A stretch of DNA of 64,000 bases from Limnohabitans sp. G3-2 (GCF_002778275.1 NZ_NESG01000002.1:414541-478540); one strand, 5' to 3'. Shown: positions 44,372-54,101, counted from the stretch's first letter. Notes: a model not told the origin generated them from the letters alone. Numbers and translations are program-made.

Positions 44372-45466
44372 ATGCCCCGTCCCATTCAAGCCACGATCCA
44401 CACCGCCGCCTTGCGCCACAACCTGAGCCAGGCGCGGCAAGCTGCGCCAGATGCCCAGGCTTGGGCCGTGGTCAAGGCCAATGCCTATGGGCATGGCATC
44501 GAGCGGGTATTTGAAGGCCTGCGTGGGGCCGATGGTTTTGCCCTCTTGGATTTGACAGAGGCCGAGCGGGTTCGCGCCCTGGGCTGGCGAGGCCCCATCT
44601 TGCTGCTCGAAGGCGCTTTTGAGGCGAGAGACCTGGAGCTGTGCTCGCGCCTGCACCTGTGGCACACGGTGCATTGCGACGCGCAAATCGACATGCTGGC
44701 GCTGCACAAGACGCACGAGCCGCACCGGGTCTTTCTCAAGATGAACTCGGGCATGAACCGGCTGGGTTTTGCGCCGCAGCGCTTTCGCTCGGCCTGGACA
44801 CGCCTGAATGCCCTGCCCCAGGTGGATGAAATCTCGCTCATGACCCATTTCAGCGATGCCGATGGCCCCAAAGGCATCGCCGAACAAATGGCCCGATTTG
44901 AAGAAGCCACCCGCGACTTGCCCGGCGAGCGCACGCTGAGCAACAGTGCGGCGAGCTTGCGGCACAGCCAAGATGTGGCCGTCAAGGCCGACTGGATTCG
45001 CCCTGGCATTGCCGTGTACGGCAGCTCGCCCGACTTTCCCGAACACAGCGCCGCGCACTGGGGCCTGCAGCCGGCCATGAGCCTGAATGCACAGATCATC
45101 GCGGTGCAGCATTTGCAAGCAGGCGACAGCGTGGGTTATGGCTCGAGCTTTGTGGCCGAGCAAGCCATGCGCATTGGCGTGGTGGCTTGCGGCTATGCCG
45201 ACGGTTACCCGCGCATTTGCCCCACGGGCACGCCCGTGCTGGTGGACGGCGAGCGCGGGCGTACCGTGGGCCGAGTGAGCATGGACATGCTCACGGTTGA
45301 CTTGGGTCCTTTCCCGGATGCCGACCTTGGCAGCACGGTCACGCTCTGGGGACAATCGGCCCAGGGCGCTGTGCTCGGCATCGACGAGGTGGCACAGGCG
45401 GCGGGCACCGTGGGCTATGAGCTCATGTGTGGGCTGGCCCCGCGGGTGCCGGTGGTGCAAGACTGA
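44372..45466 (+). CDS. alr: Alanine racemase
   Basis: 364 residues. The PLP Lys is in [11 protein letters not shown] and the second catalytic Tyr in [24 protein letters not shown] and [12 protein letters not shown] are standard family segments. It makes D-alanine for peptidoglycan. The ATG at 44372 gives [17 protein letters not shown], the usual family start; the longer reading from 44285 adds 29 residues of no clear nature. Confidence 0.95.
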   Translation: MPRPIQATIHTAALRHNLSQARQAAPDAQAWAVVKANAYGHGIERVFEGLRGADGFALLDLTEAERVRALGWRGPILLLEGAFEARDLELCSRLHLWHTVHCDAQIDMLALHKTHEPHRVFLKMNSGMNRLGFAPQRFRSAWTRLNALPQVDEISLMTHFSDADGPKGIAEQMARFEEATRDLPGERTLSNSAASLRHSQDVAVKADWIRPGIAVYGSSPDFPEHSAAHWGLQPAMSLNAQIIAVQHLQAGDSVGYGSSFVAEQAMRIGVVACGYADGYPRICPTGTPVLVDGERGRTVGRVSMDMLTVDLGPFPDADLGSTVTLWGQSAQGAVLGIDEVAQAAGTVGYELMCGLAPRVPVVQD

Positions 45467-45521
45467 CGGTTTGCTGCGCCGGAGACATGGCCGCGTGCCA
45501 TGTGGACCCACAATCGCCCCC

Positions 45522-46445
45522 ATGCCCCACAGCGCCTCTCTTCACCGCCACGACCAGCGTGCTTTGCTCATTGCTTTGGTGTTGGTGGTCATCTGGGGCG
45601 GCAACTTCACACTGCAAAAGTACCTGTTTGACCTGATCACCCCTGGCGGTTTTTTGTGGGCGAGGTACCTGCTCATGCCCAGCTGTGCGCTCTTGTTGAT
45701 GCGCTGGCGATTTGGCCTGTGGCTGCCGCCTTTGCCTCGCCAAGACTGGATGCACATGGCTTGGCTGGGTTTCATCGGGCATTCATTGCATGTGGGCCTG
45801 GTCACCTATGGCATCCACTGGTCCACCGCTTTTTCCAGCTCGGTCATCTTGGCTTGCGGGCCTATTTTCACCTTGCTGATCTTGCACAAGCAGGGCCTGG
45901 AGCGCCTCAGCTGGCCTCAAATCATGGGGGTGTCTTTGGCCTTTTGCGGGGTGTTGATGTTCTTGTCTGACAAGTTGCTCGGCGGCAACTGGCGTGCAGG
46001 GGGTGGGGATCTGGTGCTGTTGGTGGCGGCCGGGTTCTTCTCTTATTACACCGTGGCGGTCAAACCGGTGATGCAAAAGCATGGCCCGGTGCTGACCATG
46101 GGTTACGCCACATTGCTCGGCGGTTTGCCGGTGATGCTCATGTCGGTGCCCGCCGGCATGGCGGCCAATTGGGCCGCACTGGATTTTTGGGCCTGGGTGG
46201 GCTTGTTCTGGTCGATCCTGGTTTCGGCCTTCATCGGATGGCTGGCTTGGGGCTGGATCAACAACGTGCGCGGCGTGGCCCGCACCGCCCCGTTGATGTA
46301 CTTGATGCCACCCATGGCAGGGCTGTTTGCCTGGGCGCTGTCGGGTGAGCACTACACCTGGATCAAGATCGCAGGCGCAGGCGTGACTTTGTTGGGTGTG
46401 GCGCTGGCGCAGTACGCCGGGCAAATCAAGTGGCGCTTGCGCTGA
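45522..46445 (+). CDS. DMT superfamily (EamA) transporter
   Basis: 307 residues with ten predicted membrane helices. The first repeat opens with LVLVVIWGGNFTLQKYLFD and the second with LLVAAGFFSYYTVAVKPVMQ; LMYLMPPMAGLFAWALSGE is the typical final-helix segment of EamA proteins. It follows alr by 55 bases on the same strand. The substrate is unknown; the family exports amino acids and related metabolites. The start at 45522 (MPHSASLHRHDQ) is chosen because upstream in-frame residues lie within alr. Confidence 0.88.
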   Translation: MPHSASLHRHDQRALLIALVLVVIWGGNFTLQKYLFDLITPGGFLWARYLLMPSCALLLMRWRFGLWLPPLPRQDWMHMAWLGFIGHSLHVGLVTYGIHWSTAFSSSVILACGPIFTLLILHKQGLERLSWPQIMGVSLAFCGVLMFLSDKLLGGNWRAGGGDLVLLVAAGFFSYYTVAVKPVMQKHGPVLTMGYATLLGGLPVMLMSVPAGMAANWAALDFWAWVGLFWSILVSAFIGWLAWGWINNVRGVARTAPLMYLMPPMAGLFAWALSGEHYTWIKIAGAGVTLLGVALAQYAGQIKWRLR

Positions 46446-46451
46446 GGTGCC

Positions 46452-47210
46452 TCAACGCAGCCAGGTGTCGTAGGCCGTTTTACAAATCAGGGCCAGCACC
46501 ACCAAGATGAACACGTAGCGCACAAAGCCCGAGCCGTGTTTCAGCGCCAGCCGAGTGCCGATCAAGCTGCCCACCACGTTGGACACCGCCATGGCCAAAG
46601 CCAAATGCCACCAGACATGGCCTTGAATGGCAAACAGCACGAGCGCTGAAAAGTTGGTGGCCACATTGATCAGTTTGGCCGAGGCTGAGGCGTTCAAGAA
46701 GTCATAGCCCATCAGCCGCACATAAGCAAAGACCAAAAAACTGCCCGTGCCTGGCCCGAAAAAACCGTCGTAAAACCCGATCACCAGGCCAATGCCAGCG
46801 GCCATCCAGGCCTCTTGGGCGCCAACGAAACGGGGTGCATGGCTGCGTCCCAGGTCTTTTTTGGCCACGGTGTAGACCAGCAGCACCGCCAGCAGCAGCG
46901 GCAGCGCTTTGCGAAACAAGGTGGGGTCGACTTGTGTGACCACCCAAGCGCCAGCGAGAGAGCCAAGCAAGCCCGCACCCGCAGCGGGGAGCAGTGAGCG
47001 CCAAGGCATGACCACTTTGCGGCTGTATTGAACCGTGGCAAAAGCGGTGCCCCAGATCGATGCGCTTTTGTTGGTGCCAAACAAAGTGGCGGGTGCTGCA
47101 CCGGGAAAGGTGGCGAACAGGGCGGGCAGCAAGATCAGGCCACCGCCGCCGACGATGGCGTCAATCAGCCCGGCCAACAGCGAAGCCAGCGAAACAATCA
47201 GTAATTCCAT
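46452..47210 (-). CDS. TSUP (TauE/SafE) family permease
   Basis: 252 residues with eight hydrophobic segments in two halves. The first half has SLLAGLIDAIVGGGGLILLPAL and FGTNKSASIWGT, the second GFYDGFFGPGTGSFLVFAYV; these G-rich repeats define the family (UPF0721). It is longer and closer to the YfcA type than the copy at 12483. The substrate is probably an organic or sulfur-containing anion. It is convergent with the DMT gene, 6 bases apart. Confidence 0.9.
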   Translation of the reverse strand: MELLIVSLASLLAGLIDAIVGGGGLILLPALFATFPGAAPATLFGTNKSASIWGTAFATVQYSRKVVMPWRSLLPAAGAGLLGSLAGAWVVTQVDPTLFRKALPLLLAVLLVYTVAKKDLGRSHAPRFVGAQEAWMAAGIGLVIGFYDGFFGPGTGSFLVFAYVRLMGYDFLNASASAKLINVATNFSALVLFAIQGHVWWHLALAMAVSNVVGSLIGTRLALKHGSGFVRYVFILVVLALICKTAYDTWLR

Positions 47211-47270
47211 GCGGGGGATTGTGGCACTCCGTGGGTGCAGCCCCTGTCTCGAGGATGCGGTGAAACAGGC

Positions 47271-47299
47271 AAAAAAAAAGCGCCGCTTGCGCGACGCTT
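47271..47299 (-). terminator. Rho-independent terminator of the mmsA transcript
   Basis: Read on the minus strand, AGCGTCGC, loop GCAA, GCGGCGCT forms an 8-bp stem with one mismatch, followed by nine T. It lies about 230 bases after the mmsA stop and just before the TSUP gene. Confidence 0.8.
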
Positions 47300-47528
47300 A
47301 GAAAATTGACACCTCGTTCGGATGTTCGATGCTTTTCGAGTTTTTAGGCTTGAGTGTCTCCTCGGCCCTCGGGATGCAGATACTGCTTTGCATCGAGTGC
47401 ATGAAATGTAAGTGACCCAGCGTACTGTGCCACTCAGGGATTTCCCGACTCGGGGGAAATCCCTGCCCCTCATTGATGCGCTACGGACCAAAAAGAGCGC
47501 TTTGTGTTGCAGCGGACACCCGTGGCGT
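47300..47528. repeat. Gap after mmsA with a perfect 12-bp inverted repeat (47435-47465)
   Basis: No gene is visible between the terminator and mmsA. At 47435-47465 CAGGGATTTCCC and GGGAAATCCCTG form a perfect 12-bp inverted repeat around a 7-base loop with no T tract. Nearby, GATGCAG and TTGCATC form a weaker pair. The RNA of either strand would fold strongly here. The origin is unknown. Confidence 0.7.
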
Positions 47529-49040
47529 TTATTTGGCCGTTGGCATCACAAACTCGGCACCCTTGCCAATGCTCTCGGGCCAGCGCTGCATGATGGACTT
47601 TTGCTTCGTGTAGAAACGCACGCCTTCTTCGCCATAAGCGTGCATGTCACCAAACAGGCTGCGCTTCCAACCGCCAAAGCCGTGCCAGGCCATGGGCACC
47701 GGGATCGGCACGTTGATGCCGACCATGCCCACCTGAATGCGACGCGAGAACTCACGCGCCACGTTGCCGTCACGGGTGAAGCAGGAGACGCCGTTGCCGA
47801 ACTCGTGGTCGTTGATGATTTGTACCGCGGTGGCAAAGTCGGGCACGCGCACGCAACTCAACACGGGGCCAAAGATTTCTTCTTTGTAGATCTTCATGTC
47901 GGTGCTCACGTGGTCAAACAACGTGCCGCCCAGCCAGAAACCTTGCTCGCAACCGGCACCCGCTTGGGCACCGTCAAACACGCGGCCGTCCACCAAGAGC
48001 TTGGCGCCTTCGGCCACGCCCGCGTCGATGTAGCCCTTGATGCGCTGACGCGCAGCGTCGGTCACAATGGGGCCCATTTCGGCGGCCAAGTTTTCACCGT
48101 TGAGCACTTGCAGCGCCTTGGTACGCTCGATCAGCTTGGGCAAGATCTTGTCGGCCACATCGCCTACCAGCACCGCCACGCTGATCGCCATGCAGCGCTC
48201 ACCGGCCGAGCCGTAACCTGCGCCGATCAGCGCATCCACCGTCTGGTCGATGTCGGCGTCGGGCATGACCACCAAGTGGTTTTTCGCGCCGCCCAGGGCC
48301 TGCACGCGCTTGCCGTGGTGCGCGCCAGTTTCGTAGATGTAGTTGGCAATCGGGGTGGAGCCGACAAAGCTGATGGCTTTCACATCGGGGTGCTCCAGCA
48401 GCGCGTCTACGGCTTCTTTGTCGCCTTGCACCACGTTGAACACGCCATCGGGCAGGCCTGCTTTTTTCAGCAACTCGGCCATGAACAACGAAGGCGTGGG
48501 GTCGGTCGGGCTGGGCTTCAAGATGAAGGTGTTGCCCGCCGCGATCGCGACCGGGAACATCCACATGGGCACCATGACCGGGAAGTTGAAGGGCGTGATG
48601 CCTGCGACCACGCCCAAAGGCTGGCGCAGCGTCCAGTTGTCGATGCCAGTCGAGACCTGGTCGGTGAAGTCGCCTTTGAGCAGCTGCGGGATGCCGGTGG
48701 CAAATTCCACGATGTCGATGCCGCGGCTCACCTCGCCTTGTGCGTCGGTGAACACCTTGCCGTGCTCGGCGGTGATCATGTGGGCCAATTCGTCCTTGTG
48801 GGTGTTGAGCAGCTCGAGGAACTTGAACATCACGCGGGCGCGGCGCAGCGGCGGCGTGTCGGCCCAGGCCGGGAAAGCCGCTTGCGCAGCGGCCACGGCT
48901 TTGGCCACTTCGGCGCTGTTGGCCAGCGCCACGTTGCCGGTCACGGCGCCGGTGGCGGGGTTGGTCACAGGCTGGCTGCGGCCCGAAGTGCCTGCGGTGA
49001 CTTGGCCGCCGATGTAATGACCGATTTGGGAAATGCTCAT
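47529..49040 (-). CDS. mmsA: CoA-acylating methylmalonate-semialdehyde dehydrogenase
   Basis: 503 residues, typical MmsA. Visible are [52 protein letters not shown] and the catalytic Cys in [17 protein letters not shown]. The enzyme converts methylmalonate or malonate semialdehyde to propionyl- or acetyl-CoA in valine and beta-alanine breakdown. The start at 49040 ([13 protein letters not shown]) is the normal family N-terminus. A LysR gene is divergent with a palindrome in between, so it is likely the regulator. Confidence 0.94.
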   Translation of the reverse strand: MSISQIGHYIGGQVTAGTSGRSQPVTNPATGAVTGNVALANSAEVAKAVAAAQAAFPAWADTPPLRRARVMFKFLELLNTHKDELAHMITAEHGKVFTDAQGEVSRGIDIVEFATGIPQLLKGDFTDQVSTGIDNWTLRQPLGVVAGITPFNFPVMVPMWMFPVAIAAGNTFILKPSPTDPTPSLFMAELLKKAGLPDGVFNVVQGDKEAVDALLEHPDVKAISFVGSTPIANYIYETGAHHGKRVQALGGAKNHLVVMPDADIDQTVDALIGAGYGSAGERCMAISVAVLVGDVADKILPKLIERTKALQVLNGENLAAEMGPIVTDAARQRIKGYIDAGVAEGAKLLVDGRVFDGAQAGAGCEQGFWLGGTLFDHVSTDMKIYKEEIFGPVLSCVRVPDFATAVQIINDHEFGNGVSCFTRDGNVAREFSRRIQVGMVGINVPIPVPMAWHGFGGWKRSLFGDMHAYGEEGVRFYTKQKSIMQRWPESIGKGAEFVMPTAK

Positions 49041-49059
49041 CTGGGACTTTCGTTGTGGA

Positions 49060-49088
49060 TGTGGGAGCGCGCCCCTGCGCGCGAAATG
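49060..49088. repeat. Single REP-like half element
   Basis: GTGGGAGCGCGCCCCTGCGC followed by GCGAAATGC is a short imperfect palindrome of the same design as the units at 50849 and 53591 (GTGGGAG, then CCCCTGC, then GCGAA). It lies in the upstream region of mmsA, 20 bases from its start codon. Confidence 0.6.
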
Positions 49089-49150
49089 CTTTGATTTGCA
49101 TGCAGTGTAGGCACCCCCGCCACCCCCCGCAATGCCGCAAATCTGAATTG

Positions 49151-49172
49151 ATTGTTCAAAATAGTGAACAAT
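49151..49172. promoter_or_regulatory. LysR-type operator between mmsA and the LysR gene
   Basis: ATTGTTCA and TGAACAAT are perfect 8-bp arms around a 6-base AT-rich spacer. The element ends 6 bases before the LysR start and lies about 110 bases upstream of mmsA, matching the usual position of a LysR recognition site in a divergent pair. It would allow autorepression. Confidence 0.7.
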
Positions 49173-49178
49173 GTGCAG

Positions 49179-50117
49179 ATGGAAGAGCAAAAAATCAACA
49201 CCTTGTGGACGCACCTGCACTGGCTCAGCGTGCTGGCCCAGCAGGGCAGCTACACGGCGGCGGCGGCCCGTTTGGGGGTGAGCAAGGCCGCCATGAGCCA
49301 GCGCATTGCCGAGCTCGAGCGTGCGGCCAAAGTCACCCTGGTGCAGCGCACCACCCGCAGCCTGCGCCTGACCGAGGCGGGCCAGCGGCTGGTGGATGAC
49401 ACCCGCACCTCGTTCGAGCAGATCGCGCAAAGCTTTGCCCAGGTCCGCGACTTGGCCGAACAGCCCAGTGGCTTGCTGCGGGTGACCGCGCCCGTGGCGC
49501 TGGCCAGGCAGCAGCTCGTGCCCTTGTTCGCCGCTTATCTGCAAGACTTTCCGGATGTGCGCATCGAGCTGGACCTGTCCGACCGGCTGAGCGCCTTGGC
49601 CACCGAAGGCTATGACCTGGCGATTCGCCACACCGCCCGCCCGCCCGACACCCACGTGGCTTGGGCGCTGTGCGCCACCGAGTCGGTGCTGGTGGCCACC
49701 CGCGCTTACATCGCTCAATTTGGCGAACCGCAAAACCCGGCCGAGCTGCAAGCCCACAACTGCCTGCATTACCCGCGCTCGCAAGACACCCCGGCCTGGA
49801 CCTTTGAGCCGCGCGAGCCTTCAGGCGGGGGCGAACGGATCACGGTGCCGGTGAGTGGCCGCTTTGCCGCCAACAACAGCGAAGCCCTGCGCGAAGCCGC
49901 ACTCACGGGCGCAGGCATTGCCCTCATGCCCGACTTCAGCGCCCAGGCCGAGTTGCGCAAGGGCCAGTTGGTGCGCGTGCTGCCGGGCTGGAAACCCGTG
50001 GGGGCTTTTGCCGAAACCATCTACGCCATCCGTCCGTACGCGCCGCACGTGCCCCGCGCCGTGGCGGCGTTGGTGGCGCATTTGAGGGCTGGCTTGGCCA
50101 ATGGGTTCGGTGTCTGA
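49179..50117 (+). CDS. LysR family transcriptional regulator
   Basis: 312 residues. The N-terminal winged helix has [32 protein letters not shown], quoted by its key part [20 protein letters not shown], then [11 protein letters not shown]. The ligand-binding domain (about 95-300) contains [21 protein letters not shown] and [18 protein letters not shown]. This is the CrgA/AaeR-like branch. The divergent partner is mmsA. The ATG at 49179 ([10 protein letters not shown]) is chosen because a TTG further upstream falls inside the palindromic operator. Confidence 0.9.
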   Translation: MEEQKINTLWTHLHWLSVLAQQGSYTAAAARLGVSKAAMSQRIAELERAAKVTLVQRTTRSLRLTEAGQRLVDDTRTSFEQIAQSFAQVRDLAEQPSGLLRVTAPVALARQQLVPLFAAYLQDFPDVRIELDLSDRLSALATEGYDLAIRHTARPPDTHVAWALCATESVLVATRAYIAQFGEPQNPAELQAHNCLHYPRSQDTPAWTFEPREPSGGGERITVPVSGRFAANNSEALREAALTGAGIALMPDFSAQAELRKGQLVRVLPGWKPVGAFAETIYAIRPYAPHVPRAVAALVAHLRAGLANGFGV

Positions 50118-50159
50118 ACCCGCCGTGAAGGCCGGGTGAAGCCAAATTGAGCGCCCAGC

Positions 50160-50795
50160 TCAATGACCAGCCAGCACCGGAAACAGCTTGTGCAGCCCGT
50201 CGGCCATCACCTCGACGGCCAGCGCGGCCAAAATCAAACCCATCAGCCGGGTCATGACGTTGATGCCGGTTTTGCCCAGAATGCGGGCAATCGGCGTGGC
50301 CAGTGAAAAGCACAAAGCCGTGGCCAAGGCGATGACCACGCCGTAGCCGACCAAGGTGCCCAGTTGGGCGAAGTTCTTGGCTTTTTCGGCGTAAATCACC
50401 ACCGTGGACATGGTGGCCGGGCCGGTCAGCAGCGGGATGGTCAGCGGCACCACGGCGATGCTGGCCCCCATGGCGGCTTTGGCTTCGGCGTCATGCACCT
50501 CATCGGCATTGGCGCGGGCTTCAGCGGGTTGGGCGTTGAGCATGGACAGCGCGGCGGTCAACAGCAGCATGCCGCCGCCCACTTGAAAGCTGGCCAGCGA
50601 GATGCCGAAGAACTCCAGGATTTGCAGGCCCAGCAGGGCGCTGGCGGCGATCACCACGAAGGCCGAAAAGGACGACACCCAAATGGTTTTTTTGCGCTGG
50701 GCCGCGCTGAAGCCTTGGGTGTAGTGGATGAAAAAAGGGACGATGGCCAAAGGGTTGACGATGGCCAGCAGGGTGATGAGTGGTTTGAAATCCAT
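50160..50795 (-). CDS. MarC family integral membrane protein
   Basis: 211 residues with six membrane segments. The MarC start LITLLAIVNPLAIVPFFIHYTQG, ASFQVGGGMLLLTAALSML, and AVVPLTIPLLTGPATMSTVVIYA are family hallmarks. Despite the name, MarC proteins have no proven transport role; some are linked to export of amino acids or stress tolerance. The start at 50795 (MDFKPLI) is chosen because upstream codons fall in the REP-like repeat region. Confidence 0.9.
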   Translation of the reverse strand: MDFKPLITLLAIVNPLAIVPFFIHYTQGFSAAQRKKTIWVSSFSAFVVIAASALLGLQILEFFGISLASFQVGGGMLLLTAALSMLNAQPAEARANADEVHDAEAKAAMGASIAVVPLTIPLLTGPATMSTVVIYAEKAKNFAQLGTLVGYGVVIALATALCFSLATPIARILGKTGINVMTRLMGLILAALAVEVMADGLHKLFPVLAGH

Positions 50796-50848
50796 CGCCC
50801 GATTGTGCCCGGCTTGCTCAAAAGCCAAGCCGCTTAAAACGCGCGTGG

Positions 50849-50922
50849 GGTGGGAGGCCGCCCCCGCGGCCGAACGCTGGTCGTGCCATGGCACGCATGC
50901 GCGAGCAGGTGCTCGCGCCCAC
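50849..50922. repeat. REP-like paired element (one unit)
   Basis: GTGGGAGGCCGCCCCCGCGGCC on the left and GCGAGCAGGTGCTCGCGCCCAC on the right form the same two-arm layout as each unit of the array at 53591, with diverged spacer bases (GCCATGGCACGCATGC, itself palindromic). It fills the gap between the MaoC stop and the MarC start. Confidence 0.65.
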
Positions 50923-50927
50923 GGGGG

Positions 50928-51395
50928 TCAGTGGGGGGCTGCTGGGTGGCGCCTTCGGAACATGCCCCAGCCTTCCATGTGCAGCACCTTGTCGCCGTGC
51001 TGGTTGAACATTTCCCACAGGTTGCGCGTCATGCCCACATCCGGGCGCTTGCCCATGGGTTTGGTCTCGAGCATGGTGGACTGCAGTCGCAAGGTGTCTC
51101 CGGGGTAAACCGGTTTGAGCCATTTGATGTTTTCCAGGCCCGGCGAGCCGAGGCTGGAGGTTTCGCACAGGAAGTTGGTCACCATCAGGCGCATGGCCAT
51201 GGAACAGGTGTGCCAGCCGCTGGCCGACAGGGCGCCAAACACCGAGGCCTTGGCCGCCTCGTCGTTCAGGTGAAAGGGCTGCGGGTCGAACTGGGTGGCG
51301 AAGGCGATGATCTCTTCGCGGGTGGGCGTGATGGTGCCCAGGTCACGCACCTCGCCGGGGGCAAAGTCTTCCCAGTAATACTTGAACTCGGCCAT
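50928..51395 (-). CDS. MaoC family dehydratase
   Basis: 155 residues, single hot-dog fold. The hydratase motif D-x5-H is seen in FATQFDPQPFHLNDEAAK, followed by FGALSASGWHTCSMAMRLM and the later GLENIKWLKPVYPGDTLR. Enzymes of this type hydrate enoyl-CoA. The start codon overlaps the SDR stop (TGATG), so the two genes are coupled and probably act on the same acyl-CoA or related intermediate. Confidence 0.9.
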   Translation of the reverse strand: MAEFKYYWEDFAPGEVRDLGTITPTREEIIAFATQFDPQPFHLNDEAAKASVFGALSASGWHTCSMAMRLMVTNFLCETSSLGSPGLENIKWLKPVYPGDTLRLQSTMLETKPMGKRPDVGMTRNLWEMFNQHGDKVLHMEGWGMFRRRHPAAPH

Positions 51396-52141
51396 CAGCG
51401 GCCTCCTGACACGTCGATCAAGCTCATGGTGGTGTAGCTGGCCGCGTCGGACAAGAGCCAGACGATGCTTTGCGCCACCTCGTCGGCGGTGCCGCCGCGC
51501 TGCATGGGCACCAGGTGCTGCAGGTCTTTGACGCGGTTGGGCAGGCCGCCCGAGGCGTGGATGTCGGTGTCAATCAGACCCGGACGGACGGCATTGACGC
51601 GCACGCCTTCGGCAGCGACCTCTTTGGCCAGGCCCAGGGTGAAGGCGTCGATGGCGCCTTTGGCCGAGGCGTAGTCCACGTACTGGCCTGGCGACCCCAG
51701 ACGTGCGGCGGCGCTTGACACGTTGACGATGCTGCCGCCTTCGCCGCCGTAGAGCGTGCTCATGCGCCGCAAGGCTTCGCGGGCGCAGACGATGCTGCCA
51801 ATCACATTGATGTCGAACATGCGTTTGAGTCGCGCCACGCTCATGTCGGCCACGCGTGCGTAAACGTCGACCACGCCCGCGTTGTTGACCAGGCCCGACA
51901 GGCGGCCCAGTTTGGCATCGATGTGCTCGTACATGCGCATGACCTGCGCTTCGTCCGCCACATCGGCCTGCACGGCGATGGCGTTGCCGCCCGTGCCGCG
52001 GATCTGGCGCACCACCTCGTCAGCGGCCAGCGAATTGGCGGTGTAGTTCACGGCCACCGACCAGCCGTTTTGGGCTGCCAAAAGGGCCGTGGCTGCCCCG
52101 ATCCCCCGGCTGCCGCCGGTCACCAACAAGACCTTGTTCAT
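51395..52141 (-). CDS. SDR family oxidoreductase (FabG-like)
   Basis: 248 residues. Cofactor motif VTGGSRGIG, NNAG, catalytic Ser in VNVSSAAARLG and YASAK; it ends MSLIDVSGGR as FabG-like proteins do. Likely NADP-dependent reduction or oxidation of a 3-hydroxy/3-keto group, paired with the MaoC hydratase through overlapping codons. It is divergent from the HCCA-isomerase-like gene; CAGGAGACACG precedes the ATG. Confidence 0.9.
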   Translation of the reverse strand: MNKVLLVTGGSRGIGAATALLAAQNGWSVAVNYTANSLAADEVVRQIRGTGGNAIAVQADVADEAQVMRMYEHIDAKLGRLSGLVNNAGVVDVYARVADMSVARLKRMFDINVIGSIVCAREALRRMSTLYGGEGGSIVNVSSAAARLGSPGQYVDYASAKGAIDAFTLGLAKEVAAEGVRVNAVRPGLIDTDIHASGGLPNRVKDLQHLVPMQRGGTADEVAQSIVWLLSDAASYTTMSLIDVSGGR

Positions 52142-52218
52142 CGCGTGTCTCCTGCAAAAATGTTCGCTTGCGGTTAAAACCGTTGCTTCGAAGATTACAC
52201 AACACGCCAGGAGACAGC

Positions 52219-52821
52219 ATGGGTCGCACAGTGGACTATTACCTCGCCCCCCAAAGCCCGTGGGCTTATTTGGGCCACCAGCGCTTGGCTGATATCTTGC
52301 AGCGCAGCGGGGCGACGGTGCGGGTCATGCCCATCGATTTGGGCGGCAAGGTGTTCCCGATTTCGGGCGGCTTGCCTTTGGGCCAGCGTGCACCGCAGCG
52401 CCAGGCTTACCGTTTGGTGGAGTTGCAGCGCTTCAGTGCCCACCTGAATGCGCCTTTGAACCTCAAGCCCAAGTATTTCCCGGTGGGCGGCGACGACGCG
52501 GCTCGGCTCATCATCGCGGCCGACTTGGCCCAGGGTGCCTCAGCGGCCATGAAGATGGCCGGCGCCATCTTGGCGGCTTGCTGGGCACAAGAGCGCAACA
52601 TGGCCGACGAAAAAGTCTTGGCCGAGTTGCTGACCGAGCAAGGTTTGCCTGCGGCTTTGCTGGAGCGTTCGCACAGCCAAGCCGTGCAAGAGCGCTACGA
52701 GAGCTACACCCAGGCGGCCATCGATGCGGGTGTGTTTGGCGCACCCAGCTATGTGGTCGATGGTGAAATTTTTTGGGGCCAGGACCGTCTTGACTTTGTC
52801 GAACGTGTGCTGACCCATTGA
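52219..52821 (+). CDS. 2-hydroxychromene-2-carboxylate isomerase / DsbA-like (kappa GST) protein
   Basis: 200 residues. The thioredoxin-like start VDYYLAPQSPWAYLGHQRL carries the S-P-W-A-Y of HCCA isomerases, where a Ser binds the glutathione thiol; the C-terminal GAPSYVVDGEIFWGQDRLDFV is the other hallmark. The reference enzyme isomerises hydroxychromene carboxylate in naphthalene breakdown using glutathione, but many homologues have other substrates. CCAGGAGACAGC precedes the ATG at 52219. The dienelactone hydrolase gene follows 27 bases later. Confidence 0.88.
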   Translation: MGRTVDYYLAPQSPWAYLGHQRLADILQRSGATVRVMPIDLGGKVFPISGGLPLGQRAPQRQAYRLVELQRFSAHLNAPLNLKPKYFPVGGDDAARLIIAADLAQGASAAMKMAGAILAACWAQERNMADEKVLAELLTEQGLPAALLERSHSQAVQERYESYTQAAIDAGVFGAPSYVVDGEIFWGQDRLDFVERVLTH

Positions 52822-52848
52822 TGTGTGGCCAACAATGAAGGAGTGAGC

Positions 52849-53538
52849 ATGGGAACGATGATGGAACTGCAAGCCGCGGACGGCACCAGGGTGCCGGCCT
52901 ATGAAGCGCGGCCCACAGGCACGCCCAAGGGCGCGGTGGTGGTGATCCAGGAGATTTTTGGCGTCAACAGCCACATCCGCCAAGTGGCCGACGGCTATGC
53001 GGCCGAGGGTTATCTGGCTGTCGCGCCAGCGGCGTTTCACCGGGTCAAGCCCGGTGTCGAGCTGGGCTACAGCGACCCCGACATGGGCGAAGGATTTGGC
53101 TACAAGACCGCGGTGGAGGCCTTGCCAGCCCCAGGCGTGATGCCAGACATCCAGGCCGCCATTGACCACGCGGCCAAGGTCTCCGGTGGCAAGGTCGGTA
53201 TCGTGGGTTATTGCTGGGGCGGACTGCTGACCTGGCGCGCCGCATGCACCTTGAAGGGCCTGAGTGCGGCGGCACCTTATTACGGTGGCGGTGTGACGAC
53301 CGAGGCCGAAATGGCGCGCCACCCCCAAGTGCCCGTGTTGGCCCACTTTGCCGACGAAGACAAATGGATTCCCTTGGACACGGTGCAGGCGTTTCAAAAG
53401 GCACATCCCGAAGTGCAGGTCCAGACCTATGCAGCGCACCACGGTTTCAACTGTGACCAGCGCGGTGCCTGGCACGCGCCTTCCGCACAGTTGGCGCGCG
53501 AGAGGACCTTGGCTTTTTTTGCCAAACATTTGGGCTGA
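52849..53538 (+). CDS. Dienelactone hydrolase family protein
   Basis: 229 residues, alpha/beta hydrolase. The nucleophile Cys is in VGIVGYCWGGLL, typical of carboxymethylenebutenolidase; the Asp region is AHFADEDKWIP and the His region AHHGFNCD. GAAGGAGTGAGC directly precedes the ATG at 52849, so the GTG at 52825 is not needed. It may act with the HCCA-isomerase-like protein on ring-cleavage products. The REP-like array starts 52 bases after its stop. Confidence 0.9.
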   Translation: MGTMMELQAADGTRVPAYEARPTGTPKGAVVVIQEIFGVNSHIRQVADGYAAEGYLAVAPAAFHRVKPGVELGYSDPDMGEGFGYKTAVEALPAPGVMPDIQAAIDHAAKVSGGKVGIVGYCWGGLLTWRAACTLKGLSAAAPYYGGGVTTEAEMARHPQVPVLAHFADEDKWIPLDTVQAFQKAHPEVQVQTYAAHHGFNCDQRGAWHAPSAQLARERTLAFFAKHLG

Positions 53539-53590
53539 CACCAGGCCCGCGACAAGGCTCTTTACCAGGCCCTTTCAGAGGCCCGGTATG

Positions 53591-54101
53591 TTGTAGGAGG
53601 CTGCCCCTGCAGCCGAAGAGTGGTTCGGTGTTGGTGCCTGAAGGGGCATGAGCGCTGCACTTGCATTCGCGAGCAGGGGCTCGCTCCCACCAAAAAGAGG
53701 CAGTTACAAGGCTCAGATGTTGTGGGAGGCTGCCCCTGCAACCGAAGAGTGGTTCGGTGTTGATGCTTGAGCGGGCATGAGCGCTGCACTTGCATTCGCG
53801 AGCAGGGGCTCGCTCCCACCAAAAAGAGGCAGTTACAAGGCTCAGATGTTGTGGGAGGCTGCCCCTGCAGCCGAAGAGTGGTTCGCTGTTGGTGCCTGAA
53901 GGGGCATGAGCGCTGCACTTGCATTCGCGAGCAGGGGCTCGCTCCCACAAAACAGGGGCAGGCACCAGGCTCAGATGTTGTGGGAGGCTGCCCCTGCAGC
54001 CGAAGAGATGTTCGCTGTTGGTGCCTGAAGGGGCATGAGCGCTGCACTTGCATTCGCGAGCAGGGGCTTACTCCCACCAAAAAGGGGCAGGCACCAGGCT
54101 C
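53591..54101. repeat. Tandem array of four 129-bp REP-like units
   Basis: Four copies start at 53591, 53720, 53849 and 53978, an exact 129-base period, with only scattered differences; the last unit ends at the corA stop. Each unit contains GTGGGAGGCTGCCCCTGC on the left and GCAGGGGCTCGCTCCCAC on the right, an inverted pair about 60 bases apart, so each can fold into a long hairpin. Two linker versions alternate: one with AAAAAGAGGCAGTTACAAGG and one with AGGGGCAGGCACCAGG. Reading frames through the array are repeats of the same words and not genes. Confidence 0.92.

Noticed and set aside
53591..54101. Possible CRISPR array
   Set aside because: The copies are 129 bp with no unique spacers and no cas genes nearby.
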